From: Pyrocephalus nanus
Lineage: Eukaryota; Chordata; Aves; Passeriformes; Tyrannidae
Reading direction: 5' to 3'
Assembly (NCBI GenBank): GCA_038380795.1
Contig: CM076268.1
Location: 20,563,001 to 20,627,000, forward strand
Length of the DNA stretch: 64,000 bases
A program made the translations under genes and the position numbers. The stretch's first letter is position 1. Every line of letters begins with the position of its first letter. Below are positions 41,801-56,800 of this stretch, piece by piece. The notes beneath the pieces were generated by a model. That model did no database searches and was not told the DNA's origin. It was given only the letters and a program-made list of their open reading frames with translations.

Positions 41801-44800
41801 TATACAGGCACTGACTTTTACAGCAATGACGTGAGCCTTCACCACCCTATGAACATCTCACAGCATTTGTTTGATAGAGATACAGTTATAGGATAAACAG
41901 TTTCCAGAAAAAAAGTATGACTAAATCCACCTACAGATTTTTCTTTAAATCACTTTTATGTCCCCAGACTTCCTTAGGCAGCTGGATAGCCTTCCCAGAC
42001 TGACAGATGGGAGTCATCTAATTTCATGGCATTCAAATGCTATTTATGGCATCAGGCAATGCATAGGATCCCTCAGAGAAGAGCAGCATCGATCCAAAGA
42101 CACTCATTAGTTACAAGTCATTTGAAATCAGTGGGGTAGCTCAAGTTGTTCAGGTGTGGGGTGACAGGGCTGCTCTCCCATGGCTTTCTGGCCAATCTGT
42201 ATGGATGTCAGCCATGAAGCTTTCCCACACACCAAAGGAAAAAAGACTCTGGAGTAATTAGCTAATCTCCCTTTGTTTCAATCGCATTCAAACCACAGAA
42301 CAGCACTTACGAAAACAGTCTTTTCCCATGGCAAAACTGTAGATTTCAGCAAAAGAAAAAAAGTTACTTCAGCCTGTATATCACACCATGGGGAAAAATT
42401 ATCTGATATCAGCATTAAATACACATGCTAGCCCACCATTCGGAGGCCATGAATGGGAGAGGGTTACAGATGTGCACATAAATAGTCGCTTTAATGAAAG
42501 ACTGAGACAGTACATTTAGGCTAAGGGGGCTAAACTCTTAGGTCAAATAGGCTCAAAGTTGAAAACATGTCACAAAATGTATTGCAGAAACATTTAAGTA
42601 ATATCCAAGAATTAGAGAAAGTAATTTACAGTATTTTTTTAAATTCTCTTTTCCTAAGTAAAGCATCTCAATTACACACCCATATGCACATGGGCACATT
42701 TCCACATCCACCTTTGTCAGCCAAATCCAAATCAGTTTGACAGTGATGAAGGCCTCAAAGATCCTTAACTTCCTACAAGTGTTCAGAAAATAAGGCAGCT
42801 AGACAGAGAAGAGAGACTGACACCACATTAGAACCTTGACTCCAAGAACTGCAACATGTACTCAGGCACAGAATCCACACAGGAGCTTTTGGCCTACTTT
42901 TGGCCACCAGGAAGGTTTTCTGCTGTGTAGGAACATCTAAGACCATAAATGAAGCTTTCAAAAGTATCAGGACATCTGTAGTAGCTCTCAGGTGGACAAA
43001 GATCATTGACCATAAGGGAGTTTATAATGGTTAAATAGAAAAATCAGTGCAAAAGGTGGTGTCTGAAGATTAGAATATAAAAATCCCATCTGGAGAACAG
43101 TGCTGAAGGTGTATAACCCAAGAGTCTGTAGACAAGTATTACAAGAGCAGTAACATTATAAAGGTCATTTGGATAATCCAAATTCTCCAGCACTTCCTGT
43201 CACGCCACGCTGCTCTTTCTGCTTGAGCTGTGGAAGGAATTTGCAAAGAACAAGTGCTTTCATGATCCCAAGATCAAAAGATAGTATGTTTTCACTGTCA
43301 AATATATTTACCTAGGGATTTTCCAGAACTGCCATCCAGGCCCTGTGCTGTGTAGCAGTTTTGTTAAAGCCCCAGCTTCTGGAATCATGTGCTTATGTGA
43401 GAGTCTCTGACTTAGTACTGGAAAAAAGTCAGATATGTGACATTCCCAAAAACCTGTCCACCAGTAGGCAAGTGAAAAATGTTAGTACAAAAATGCTGCT
43501 ATACTCTGTGTATGTGTGGGGACAGCGGCTGGTTTATGCAGTTGAGGTGCCTGGGATCTGCAGCGTCTCTAAGGCTGTGGCATTCCCAGGACCAACACAA
43601 GGAGAAGCAGCAAGCAGCACTAAACAGCATCCCTGGCTAGGGCACACACTGCAAGAGCAGTAAGCAACAGTCTGTTTGCAAAGGAAGAACAGGCAGTCAG
43701 ACAAAAAGGACATGATCTTATCCAGTCAGGACATGACCTGCTCTTTCTTTGACAGCAGTACAGAGGACTGTGACTAACATTAGATCTCCTCAGAGATATC
43801 TTCGGTTGGCACCTGCAGGCAGATCTGAATCACTTGCCTCACCCTCCTTGCAAGCCATGGTGCTGCCTCAGTCCCCTTATGCCAGCCCTGTCTGCAGAGG
43901 GCTGCAGTCAGCAGCAAACAGGGATACTGACAGTGGCTATTTTGGTCTGAAGCTGCGATATGGAAGCTCCAAATCCCCCAGGCAGGATATCCAAGAGCAA
44001 TATTTTACCATATAAACTGGTAATATGATAGTTGAATTGTCTTGTCTGCACAGACACTAGTCCTGCTCCCTTCCTTCCTCTGCAGAGGTATGTCTCCAGA
44101 GGGGCTGGCAGAGTAGCCAGATCAAGGTAAAATAGATTAGCAACTGCACAAACTTCTCTGCTAGCTGCTTCTGAACTCTCACTTCAAAATTTAGCTATTC
44201 CTTCAACAGTCCTCTCCCTACCTGAAATTACCTCCCCTAAAAGAACAAGCCATGTGTTCCGGGCACCAGTGCCAATCCTCCCATCCCACAGAAAAAGCTA
44301 TTTCTCAAGGACAAACAAGGTTTGTAGGATCCCAGCTTTGGGTTAAATATGCTCATCTTCTGCCAGATGAGTTTTCTGGGTGCCGGCTGTTAGTGGCAGT
44401 AGCCCTCTCAGGAGGCAGATGTGGACACTGCACCACAGCTGTTCCAGCTGGGTGCTAAGGGGCTTCACCACCGTCACTCCAACCCTGCTGGCAAAGAGCT
44501 GCCAGCAAAGGTACCAGGCTGGGGGGATAGGGAAAATATCCCTGTGCCGGGGCAGGAAGCAGATCAGCATTTCCTACTGCACCGGCTGCAGGCTGCGTCA
44601 TGGGGAATTTTCTGGGAAAACAATGGCCCCTTCCTCCCTCTCAGGCCATGCTTGGTGACACTGACGCCCAGCCTGTGAAAATCCCGTAACTATATCAGCT
44701 GTCACCTCTGTGCCTGGGGCCAGCCAGCAGCTCATGGCGTGGGCAGCAGCTTCCTCTTCACCATACACCAAGGATTGACATGGCTACCACCACGGGACCC

Positions 44801-47800
44801 GTTTGTACCAGACACTGGGATGTGGGACTCCCGAGAAATTCCCAGCTGTGAGCAAGGCAGACAGATAGACAGCCAGTCCAGGATGAGCCACCTCAATCAG
44901 CTAAGCTGGGGCTCATACCATGAACCAGGGGCACAAAGCCATCTGGACACCTCCATGGCCTTGTGTGCCCTTGGGCAGGTTGGGGGTAGACTGGAGTGAG
45001 GGTGGGCTTTTGGCACCCTTCCACCCTGTAGTGACATGTCCAAGGCCATCCTGACTGCTCTGATCTCACCACCACCAAAAACAGGAAACTGGAGGCTTTA
45101 TATACTCACTAAATAAACTAAACCAAGATGTGAGAGGTCAGACAGCCTCTCCTGTTTAATGGGGTTTCCTCTCCTCACAGCACAGCCTGAAGGCAGCCAG
45201 CAGGGCTGGGGACTCAGAGGTGCTGGCTACTGCCCTGCTGCCACCACACCTACAGAACCCTCTCTCCCCTGGCTGCCCCCTGCCCCCTTCCCAGATCACC
45301 TCTCCGCAGTCCCCAGAGGAAAGGCAGGACAAATACAAAGCAGGGGGCTGCCTGAAGCCACCAAAAATTAGTTTCAGGTGTGGAGTAATGATTTGGAGAC
45401 TGGCCAGACAGTTATTTCCTAAAGCTCCAGCTCTTGGAGTGGGGAGATTCACTCTGACCTCATGTTACAAATTAAAAAAAAAAAAAATTAGTGCCCAGGG
45501 CCTGCAGTTGCAAGGAAAAACGAAAGCCTCCACGGCCCCACAGAGCAGCTCCCCACCCCTGGAGCAGCTGAGTGAGCAGGCAAAACTCGCTGCCCCATAG
45601 GGCCCCAGAAAAGCGGGATGTTTTTGCATCCCAAGTGAGAACTCGGAGGCTCGGGGCCAGCGATGCTGGATTGCACACCTCGAGAGCCACGCCAAAAGGA
45701 AATATGATTAAACATCTCTCAGTATAAATGTTTACTCAGCTCTAAGAAAACAGGCCCCGGACCAAACCTCAGGGAGCAAGAGCATTCTGGTCCTGCGGGC
45801 AGGGAAGGAGAGCAGAGCAAACCCCCAGCTCCATCCTTGCCCTTGCAAAGCCACCCATGAGCAAATGCTCGTGCCCAGCTGGCGTGCTGGGGAGGGAGGC
45901 TGCTTGTGCCAAACATGCAGCAACAGCTCAGAAGAGGACATCTTCATGGCAAACTCTACCCCATGCTATGTTTCATCAGCTGTGATCACAAGTATTAAAA
46001 AGTGCCTTTCCTTTCACCTCTCCCTCTGTTATTGTTTGGGGTTTTTCAGCTATGGAAAGATCTTTTGCAATGCTTTGAAATCTGATTAGAAATTAGGAAG
46101 GGTTTGGGGGTTTGTTATTGTAGGGGGTGAAACAACAAGACTGGCTTCCCACATCTTCTCCCTTCACGTCCCTAACACATTCCACACCCATGCAGTAACC
46201 CCTTTTAACCAAAACCAGCAGGTCACAATATGCCAGCACAGTTCCCTGTCTGAAACACACTGTTGTTACTTTATATATTTATTGCTTCATGCATTGCCCA
46301 CACATGCAAGACCTTATCAAAAGCCAAGCCAGCCACACACCCAGTTTCTATAGCCCCTGCCTTCTTCGTATCCAAGGAAATAAAATACATAAGATGGAAA
46401 CAATTACATCACTCTGCAAGGATAAGGATGAGCATGGGACAGGTACTTTTAAGAAGTCTTGGGAAGACAGAAGTGGCTGTCTCTCTCTCTCATCCTACAG
46501 CTACACTGATGCACCTTCAGAACGCCTCTGGATATCTCTCTTAAAAAAAACCCCAAGCAACAAAACAACGGGCTTTCCTTGTGTTTGAAAGCCCATACCT
46601 TCCGTGGCTAAGAGAAGCTGATCTATCCATCTCAAACCAAGAGTTTTCACAGACATTCTCCAGGGCTGGTGTTAATACCTGTGCCTTGCTGCAAATGGAG
46701 TATGTGGTCTTCAGGGAGCTGGACAAGTTTATTTGGAAACAGTTCTGGTGTTTACTGCCCCTGCTGCTGGACTCTCTCAGCTCTTTCCTGGCATTAGCTC
46801 TCTCAGCTAAAACAGATACCTTCTCCCACAGAGCCCAGCTCTGACAAGACACTACACAGTCAGAGGGTATAGTTTTATTGTTTATTTTATCAAGGGGCAA
46901 CAGAGCCATGCACACCAGTGCATGAGTCCAGAGCTTAATGCCTGGCCCAGGATCACCAGAGCACACAGCTGACTCTAAAAGGTATGCTGGTCTCTGGTCA
47001 GTATCATAAGCAATTAAAATTACCTTCTTAGTCACCAAGTAACTTGTTCTCTCTTGCTGAGATCACTTTTCTCAAGAAACATTATGCAGAAGGGAGAGGC
47101 AGACATGTTATTTTAATCTTTCCCATTGTGGTGAGAAGTTCTTGATGGGAAAATGCCTGTGATGAGAGTGATTGCCTTTAGGAGCTGGGTGAGAAGGGCA
47201 AGTGAAATAACTGAGTAAATACACTAAGAAACCGTCATTTCCTTCCTCTAATGTTGCCATGGTCACACCAAAACAAAGCTTCCTCAGCTGCTGAGCCATC
47301 ACCACCAATAAGCTGCTGCACTTGTTGATGAAATGTGATTTTGTCACTCTTATCTCAGTTTAAATTAATTTAGATGGATAAGGATAATGGCAATGAAATA
47401 ATAATAGGGCTGTATGGGCAAAGGTCAGCTTAGACAATGAAGTCAGTCTTTGGATTCAGAACTTCGGGGAATGCATGGGAGGTTGTAGAATGCCTTTTTA
47501 TTTTCCAAAGGCAAATAAAAGTATCTTGAACTTACATTCCAAGTAAGGGAAAACACTTCAACAGGGATGACGCAGCATGTCACCAAACGTCAGCCTCCAA
47601 AAGGATTACAGAAGTAAAGAAATAGTCTGTTTCAAACTGGGTAAAAAATGTGTAAGCAGTGATCTTAAAAGTGATCTAGCTAGTCATCCAGTTCTTCAGA
47701 CAAACTGAAAATTATTTTTCAAGATTAGTAACTGCACTGATAAAACAGGAAGATAAAAAAGAAAGCGGACAAGTGCGAGAAATATTTTTTAGGACACTGA

Positions 47801-50800
47801 AGGTAGGAGAGGCAACAAACATTAATTCTAAGAAAGGTGCAAACACATCTGAATAACTACAGTCCAATTTCTACACCAAAGGTTTAAAAGCTTATTTTTT
47901 TTTCCTTCAGCCTGTAGTAAGGCTATTCACATGTATGACTATATGTCTGCATTCAAAAGGCTATGTGCAAAGCCAGTGACAACCACTGTCAGACGATAAG
48001 GATTTCAGTGAACCCCTTGGACTTAGTGTATCCTGTTTTCTTTGGTAAGTGAGTTAATAAGTGTTCTGCACAAGACTGATGCCAAGGAAAGCAAATATAC
48101 TGTTTTCACTGGCCAGCAAGTTAAAAAAACCTTAACAGCTCAGCACTGCCTTCGAAGATTCAGCTCTACTCACAGCTTCAACCAATCCTGTTGGAAAAAT
48201 GAGATCAGCATCTCTGTGGTGAGCTTCATAGCAGTTTGCCATGTTGGTATATATATGCATGGCATCTTCTGCCCTCTGCTACTGCTGATGTGCAGCAGGC
48301 CTGGTCAAAACCCCTGCTGATGCTGCAAAGGCACAGCCCCACAGCAACCCGGCCAACACTTGCCACAGTCTCTGGCAGGAGGCAGCTGCTCTGCTGATTT
48401 CACGCTCCAAGCACACAGACCTCACTACAAACCTTACCTGCTGCACTCAGCTACTAAAAAGGGTATATTTAAAAGAAATAAAGCCAAACAACAGCCCACC
48501 AAACAAAAAACCCAACACCTTAAAAGTTGATGGTGTTCACACTTTGGCACAGCAGATTAGGATGTTTGGGCACTGTTGTGCAGTAAGAGTAAATAGGAGC
48601 TTGTGGTTTGGAGACAAGATACATGTCCCCTCACACTGCTGAATTCCTGTTTGAATATGTGGCAGGCAATGCCCTTTAGAGGAAGGCCCGTGCTCTGAAC
48701 AACAGCAAGCCCAACTCACACAGGCAACTGCAAATGACTTGACTGGCTTAATTTTAAGGAAAGGAAGAAGAAAAGGCAAGATTTATGTGGAATCTTGAAT
48801 GTTCCTTTTACACTAGGAAATAACTCTTCTAGTATCAGCCATCAGAAGGGGTCAAAGCCTAATTTTCAGGCAACAGCTGATTCTTAGTACAACAGTAAGA
48901 TAAGGGTCACTGATCAGAGAGCTTTGCAACAGGAATCTCTGTTTTGAATTGCCTGGAATGTCAGTTTTGCATCAAATTCTCCCGCTCAAATCAGTTACAG
49001 GTTGTTACCAACAAATTCAGTTGTGCCATACTGAAAAACTAGCAGTATAAGGATATCTATCCGATGGCCAGAGCTAGAACAGGACTACGACTGAGGTTAG
49101 GATTTAGGAGGAGATATATTCCACCACCAGAATTATTGCTAAACCCTGACTAGCCTGACCTTCATGAAGTCATTTACTTGGACTTTCAGAAAGCAGGGCA
49201 AGACTAGAGTTAAGGTTGGTCTTTCTCACCCATACTTCTTTCTTAGTCGCAGCAAGATCCCTGAAAGAGTCCAGGGCTGACTCACATACAAACACACCAC
49301 AGAGAAGGCAGCTGACTAAAGGAAAGCCATTGATTAGGGTTAAAACTGCCACAGAAAGTGAGTTTAAGAGGTGATATCTGTTAATTATAATAGCCTATGT
49401 TCAGTACTTGACCAGCAGTGGACATGTATCCAGTGACCCAGGCTGGACTGGAAAGAAAAGTGCAGCGGTGGGGCAGCAAGTGACAGGAGGGCTGCAGCAT
49501 CAGGTTTCTTGCCGAAGTTAACTAAACTTAGTGAGCTACTTTAATCTCCTTCCTGAGGCATGTGTTGTGCCCTATGTTTAATTTTAGTGCATTTAGCTAA
49601 ATTCTGGTTAATGGCTGAGCTGGGAAATTGGTCTCTAAGATCGAGTCTCCTGCTGAATTAAATGACAGAAGCAAAGCCTCAGTGCTGACTCTGCCCCACT
49701 ACTTTGGCAAGAAATAGTCTCCAAGACTCAAGGCTGAAGCAGAGCATTTCTAAAACTTGGGCAGCAGAAGACAGACCAGATCTCAGCTCAACAGTGTCAC
49801 AGACAGGTGTCACCACATGGCCCCAGCTCAAACTAAGTCCAAATGGTTCAGTCTCACACTGTGCCTTGGCTGAGTTATGGAATACCTGGAGAATGCCGCA
49901 CTGAATTCTCAAGCCAAGCAACACAGAGCAGCTCGATATGAAAGGGAGCATGGACAGATCTCAGGCCAAGGTCTGGGCAGCGTGTTGCTGCACATGTGCT
50001 GCTTCAGTTTCAGGTTCTTTCCAACCCAAACAGCAATATTAGAGCTTAAATAATTGCAGAGTCAAACTAGTTGTATAATCTATTTATTTTGCTAGAAAGA
50101 CTCACAGAGGACGTGTGCTAGGGCCAGAATCCATGTCACTGCCCTAGTGAAAATCCAGACGAGTACCATTGATTTTAGTGTAGTTAATATAGATTTTTGC
50201 AGTGTAATCCTCTAAATCTAGTCCAGGTGATGCCCTTGCACAGATCACTGTTATTACTGTATTTACTTGACTGAGGCAGCAGACCATTGAAGCAAGGCTG
50301 TCAATAGGTTACAACTCCAACCTCCGAGACAGAGGCCACAAGATCTGCCACACAGATAAAAATGTAATAGGCTGGAGTATTTCTCTTCCACTTCCTCCAC
50401 AGCTAGACTGCTAGTAAGAGAAAGAAATCCAAACCAATAGAAAACACTGTAAGACTGAATAATATTTCTTGGCAATCAAGACTTTTCTACCTATGAAAAT
50501 CAACTGACTTAGCATAGTAGCAATGATTTACTGAGCCACAGCTCTACAGTGCCTTTTGTGCCTCATGGTAGGTGTGTGCATACAGATGGCAGAGGACGCC
50601 CCTGACCCACACACCTTACACTTGGCAAGGTATCTGACTCGCTCTCACAGCACCAGGCTTCTCACCATGAGGGAGGGAGTCTGTCTTCTCAGGTTTCCAA
50701 GGTTCACATGACCCCTAGACGGTATGGGGCAGGGTGTAATCCCCAACAGGATCAATGGAACAACACATGCTCAGCTCCTTGGAGGATCAGGCCAGGAACT

Positions 50801-53800
50801 GCTCTTACAGGAGTAAGCAGGAACAAGAGCATACAATTACTCCATCACTTACCTGAGGCTCAGAGGCCAGATTCATCTTATAAGGATGCGTCTTTCCCTC
50901 CTCATTTACAAGTGGTGACCAGACTTTTGCCTCTGTTCTGCAACATAAAAATTTTGAATAGTTAATCTGATTTCATGAGTGAGCATCACTTCTGTTATTA
51001 AAAGACTCAAAGTTAATCAAATTTTCAAACGTTTCCGCAATCTCTCCTATATAGCACTATCCCCCTTAGGGGGGATGCAGACAGCCTCATTTTAGGCACA
51101 TAAAGTGGATGACTTAGATATGTTGCATGAGATCCTTGGAGAAAAACAAGATCTCAGCAGTGACTGTCCTGGCTTACCCTTTGTGATGGGCAATACATCC
51201 AAGCACGGGCTCCAACCCAGGCAGTGAAGTCAGGAGTTACCCAACAGCAGAAGCTGGGGATATTCCTTAGATGCAGATCCTTTAAATAAGTAAGACAATT
51301 AAGATTTCTATGTGTTTCAGCTTTTACAGGTAGCCAGGGAGAGGAATGATTCTTGTGTCTATTGACCATATAGAGAACATTTTCTTTTTAAAGTTAAACT
51401 GCCTTAGATAAACTAGAAATACTTTTTGGTTCAAGTCTCCAGAGTTTTCTTCTTATTTATACAGTGGTATCCATGCTGAACAAACAGAGGCTTTTGGGAA
51501 TTATCAAAAAAAAAAAAAAAAAAAGATCCAAGCCTGCAATGGGACTAAGAACTGAAATGACATCATGTGTCAGAGAAAGTCTACATAACCTTTACTGGTC
51601 TGCGGTCTGACCCAATTACTCACAGCAGCCTGAAACACAAGTCAAGATCTGCAACTAAAACCAACTGCTTTTACCATAATCACTTTGGAATTTTGCAATG
51701 TCCCAAAGAATGGCAAACAAGTGGGGAGGAAGAAGCAGAGTGCTTAGATTTGCTTGAGATACTTTGTAGGAAACATATACTACGTACATTTCTCAGAAGT
51801 ACAGACGGTAGTTAGCATCTCAAATGGACTAAGAAGTGCCACTGTTCCCAAACTTTTTAATAGTAGGGAATGAGTGACTGCAGTATTGCTGAATGAAAAC
51901 TGTTGTTCAATGCTAAATATTGCATCATGCAGCAACCAAATGCCTGATAAACTCTTAGGATGAGGTTTGAAAACCATGTCCTGTTTTGACAGGAGCCCCT
52001 TCTGGAATCTGAAACTGCAGACAGATGTACTTCCCAGATATTTGTGGATCTAGGACCAGTTATAATCTAAGTACTTAGTTAGCAAAACAGGAATGATTAC
52101 ACTGAGAATTAACTGGGTAACTGGAAAGAGACTTTCCAATTAAAGAAAGAGACTAGAAATGGAAAAGACCCATAAAACTGACAAGGATGGAGAAACAGAG
52201 TATAGAGCTACCCAAGATAAATTCAGTCTGGTCTGCAACATTACTCAAAAAGCCCTCCAAAGTCACAACATTTTTTAAAGAGCCCAGTCTTAGCTGTGAT
52301 GCACATTCTCTCCTTGCTTCTAGTAACCTGTGCTTTAAGGTCCCTGAGAAACTGGCAGTTTTACCCAGATTATGGCTATCAAGCCTCACAAAGTCACAAC
52401 CATCTCGAGGATGGCTGTATTTTGCACCAGAAGGCTGTATTTGCACATAGGGGAGCAGCCAGTTGATCGATACAAAGCCTTATTCCTTGGAAGTGTTTGG
52501 AGATCATGTGTGACCAAGTTTCATCTCCTTTGAAAAAACAGCAAAGTATATGGAAATCAAACACCCTGCCAGTCAGGCTAGAATCAAGTGGACTTCAGCT
52601 GGAGATGAAAGAGCAGCTCAGAAAGTGTTAAACACTTCAGTTGATTTCTAGTATAAGCATCCCTGTGCCAGTTCTCACAGCAGTGATTCAAGAACTTTTG
52701 AGGTAGTGTTTTCTTTTACAGCAGTTTAATATTATCAGCTTTCAGAAGCACCAGAAGGCTGTATTCAGACTGAAAAAATCAAGCCTAGAGCAGGCCAATG
52801 TATGAGTACAGAACAGAAATTTTCCCCTAGGCACTTGCACTCAGTGAGGGGCACAGCGTGTTGGTCTCCAGTGCAGGGGAGGCAGCTATGGCCAACTACT
52901 GCAGCCAATGGGGTTTTTGACCAGATTTTTCTCCCTTATTTATTAGCAAGGAAAATAGCTCAAGTTTGTGTCCCAGCCTGCTGCCATTCTGATCTGTCAC
53001 TGGATATAAATGGAAGCAGCAAGGTCACTCCAAGCTTTACTTTCAATCCAGTTTAAAAAGTTATCCAAATAGAAAGGTTAAATAGCCCATGCATCTGTCC
53101 CTCTAAGGCAGGGAAGATAAAGCTTCCCTTTGTCTTCACAACAACTGCAGCAGAGCCCCTCGGCCACTCTCAACAGCCCATTTATGGCCCCCGTGAAACT
53201 GCAAAGAGGAGACAGCTTTGCTCCCCCTGGCTTTACACCAAGCAGGCCTTTCAAGGCATGTGGTCCCTCCCACAGCACCGCCTGTGGAGCCCACAGCCTG
53301 TAGGTTTTAGGTAGGACCACCATGGTCCCAGTTCTCAGCAAGGGTTTCCTGGCTCTGCTCCTGGTGTCAATGCCTGTAATTCTACAGAAGTGGTGGCAGG
53401 GGGAAGAAAAACAGCACCTAGAATTTGACCTTATGTCTCACTGCTGGCCCAGGGCTTATTTTCTGCAGCACTGGGAAGTGTGGGCACCACAGCAAGGCTC
53501 ACCATGCTTGTATCTTATCTTCATATATCTTATATGAAGCAGGGAACAGGCATCAGAGCAGATGGCCAAACCCAAAGTTGGTAACAGTGCTTCCAGTTCG
53601 CAGCAGGCTGCTACTGGTAATGCCTTTCTGGAGGATTTTTTCCCAAACTTGGGTGAGAGGACCCCCTGTGGAGGGGCTGGATGTCCCAGCAGCCTGCTGG
53701 GGGATCCCACCCTGTCTGGTAAAAAGTAGCAGGCTTTGGCATCCTTACTGTACCTCAGAGACTCCTGATAAACTGATGATTGATTTTATAATATGGTTTC

Positions 53801-56800
53801 TAATGCATATTCTTTCAAATGAGACTCCAGCAGAGAACAATGCTCAAACAGGGTAGAGAAGACAAAAACATGACATGAACAAACCTGAGAATTAGTGCCA
53901 AGCGAATTAATTGCAGACACATAGATATACAGACTTTTTCATGTCTGGAGTTTACATTTACATGCTGTTTCCTTACTACAGAATAGAGAGTAACCAAGAC
54001 AGGGCCAGGAAATAAGCCATGCATTTGCTGTTTTATCCAGACAGAAACTAAGATCCGAGTTTAGAAAGAAATTTCTCCCATGCTAGTTTGGATGGGGAGG
54101 TACTGGTATCAAGAGGAGGAAGGAAACTGCGTGCAAGTCAAGGCAGGAATCTGAAGAGGTATTTATGAAACACAACCTTTTTCAAGCAACTTGGCTTGAA
54201 CACAGTGTAATATAAGCATTACGAGAGCCTAGATTTTGCTAGCAGTGCTTTTTGTGTTAAAAGTTGGGCCATATCTTCAAGGGAAAATTCAGAGCTGGAA
54301 AACAAGGGTCCAGTTCTGTGTGCCAGGAACTGTGTAATTTCCATAGAGAAAAAAGGCACATCTACATTCCCATTTCAAACATTAGGATGGACACAATTAA
54401 GAAACCAAAGCAGAGAATAAACCCCAAAAGACTGAAAAGTCTCTTGCGCAACACAAAGTTTGTCAGCTGAAAAATGAGGAAAGATCTAAAGAATTTATCT
54501 TCCACCAATCCTGTCACCAGAGTTTTAGATGGATATTTTAAAAATGTTTAGACACTAACAACAAGAGCTCTCAGGCTACCAGGAAGATACCTTCTAATCA
54601 GCCCTTTAGCTGCAACAGCTGAAAAATACATGCTCTTGGCCCTAAACATGAGAAGTCACCTTTAGCAACAACCCCTTAATGGACATATTCACTTTGGCAA
54701 GTAGAACTGTACTCAGGCTGCATGCAGTCCACTGTCAGTTCAAACAGCAATGATAGTCACAACTCCCTAGAGACAGGACGCCCCAAATGCAATTTCTCCA
54801 TGCATGGCCCTCTTGCATTTCAGGTGTCTCTTCACACAACCACTTACACCAACAGTTATACAGAAGAAGCAACAGAAGTTTATTACAAGCAAGTTCATTA
54901 CAGAGCTACAAAAGACACACCTGACGCTCAGGCTCACACTGCTCTTCCACAAGCCAGCTGCAGAGTTAACTATTTTTACCTTGCCACAAAGTCTATAAAA
55001 TGCCAACAAATGGCTATCTTGACTTGCCAAAAATCACTCTGGATGTGCCAGTTGTTAGTAAAAGCTGCTGGCATGCACCCAGGAGGACTGGGAGCACCAC
55101 ACTGGCCATGGAGAGGTTGTGAGCAGCAACTCAGGGTCAGGCAACCTGCATGCCCTTATATAGCTGCACACTGAGCAGCTGGCTTTTCCCAGGGCCAAAA
55201 GAATTATTAGTAAGATGACAGAAACTGGAAAACTCTCCTTGGCAGGGAAGCAAAAAAGCAAACCTAAATGAGTCAACGGATTCCACGAACTTCCTAGAAC
55301 ACAAATTTGAGCCTATTGTGGCTTTGTGCAACTAGTTCCCACAGCTCAGATCTGGGAACACATGGAGCAAGCAACAGTGCAACCGAACCTACTGAATGAA
55401 ATGTAAAGCGGCATCACACATGTGCTCTCTACACATGATCCTTTCTGACAATGCATTTAATAAGTGCTGGTAGCAGATCTGACTTCCCTAATCCCACCAC
55501 TTTTCAAAGAACAAATACATAGCTTCACTCCTTGGCAGAACTTTTAGCAAATTAAAAGACTGGTCTGCAAACAAAAAAGGTGCATTAATATATTATAAGC
55601 TGGCAGAAGAGCTGTAGAAAAACAGCTTGGAATATGAGGAAAATGACAGTAGGAGCCGAACAAGAGATTACATGTTTGGAATCCCTTTTCACAAATATTC
55701 CTCTCTTACTACCACCCCCAAACTGCCTCCGGGCACAAAGGGAAGGACAGACCCACTACAGGAACACTTCTTTTTTAAAAAAAACAACATATAAATATAT
55801 ACTTTATCTCTAAGTTGCCTCAGGGCTGCAGTTCTACCACCCATTTGGAGACTATAGCCACAGGCAAAGAGCCATTTGTTTCAGAAATAATTTTCACCCG
55901 TGCTTCAGTGAACATTTGTCTGCTGCTACACCTGCAGCTACAATAGAGCTCTGTGTCAAATTCATCATGAGCATTTCCACCAACACTGGTGATGCCTGCA
56001 TCTTAGGCTACCAGGTGCATTTTGTGGTAGGAGTATTTGTTCTTCCTGCACCTTCCTTTCTTTGAGTGTTCTTTGTAAGAACAACTGTCTTACCCCAAAT
56101 ATGCTATATTTCCACAGGAAGGTGATAGCTTTCGCCTATATTTTGTACACGCCTTGCTGCTTATCCCCACTAATGGAGTGCAGCAGCCAGGGACAAAACT
56201 TTGCTCAAAATGTCAGTGCAGTGATACACACACTCCATTTGAAAAAAAAAAAAAAAAAGGCAAAAGAAAATGAAAAGGAAAAAGAAGAGTAACTCTTCTC
56301 AAAGACTCAAGATCCCAAACTTAATTGTTCCTATGAATGGCAAAGGCTCTAAAATCTCTCTGAATTTCCCAGTTTAGCAACCAGGTGGGCTTGAGTTGAC
56401 TGAAGCATACTGTCTTGAGTTTGATTTATACTGCTGAAGACAATAATGGAACCTTTACTTTGGTTTCTTGAAAACTACATTTCTCTAAAGGAAAAAGCAA
56501 AAGGAATGAACAGGCTCAGAAAATAGCAGGGAGCTGCCCAAAGCACTAAGTTCAGCAGAAATTTGGTAATGCACCAACATTGTTGAACACCCACTTTCGA
56601 GGTAAAAACCAGACCTTTCCAACTCTGTTCACACATCAAACTGCAAAGCAGTGGCAGTGCCACTTAAAGAGTATTCAGAGAAAACCATTTGTGGCTGAGT
56701 TTTAAATCCTAGAAAATTAAGAGATTTGCACTCTTGGATGAAAAAGCAGACCAGGCATGTTTTCTTCAGCTAGAAATTTGATGTATTTTTAATGGTGACA

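Noticed and set aside
46541..47038. 165-codon minus-strand frame in PDLIM1 intron 3
   Set aside because: Composition and lack of any known motif suggest chance; it lies between well-defined PDLIM1 exons with no need for another.
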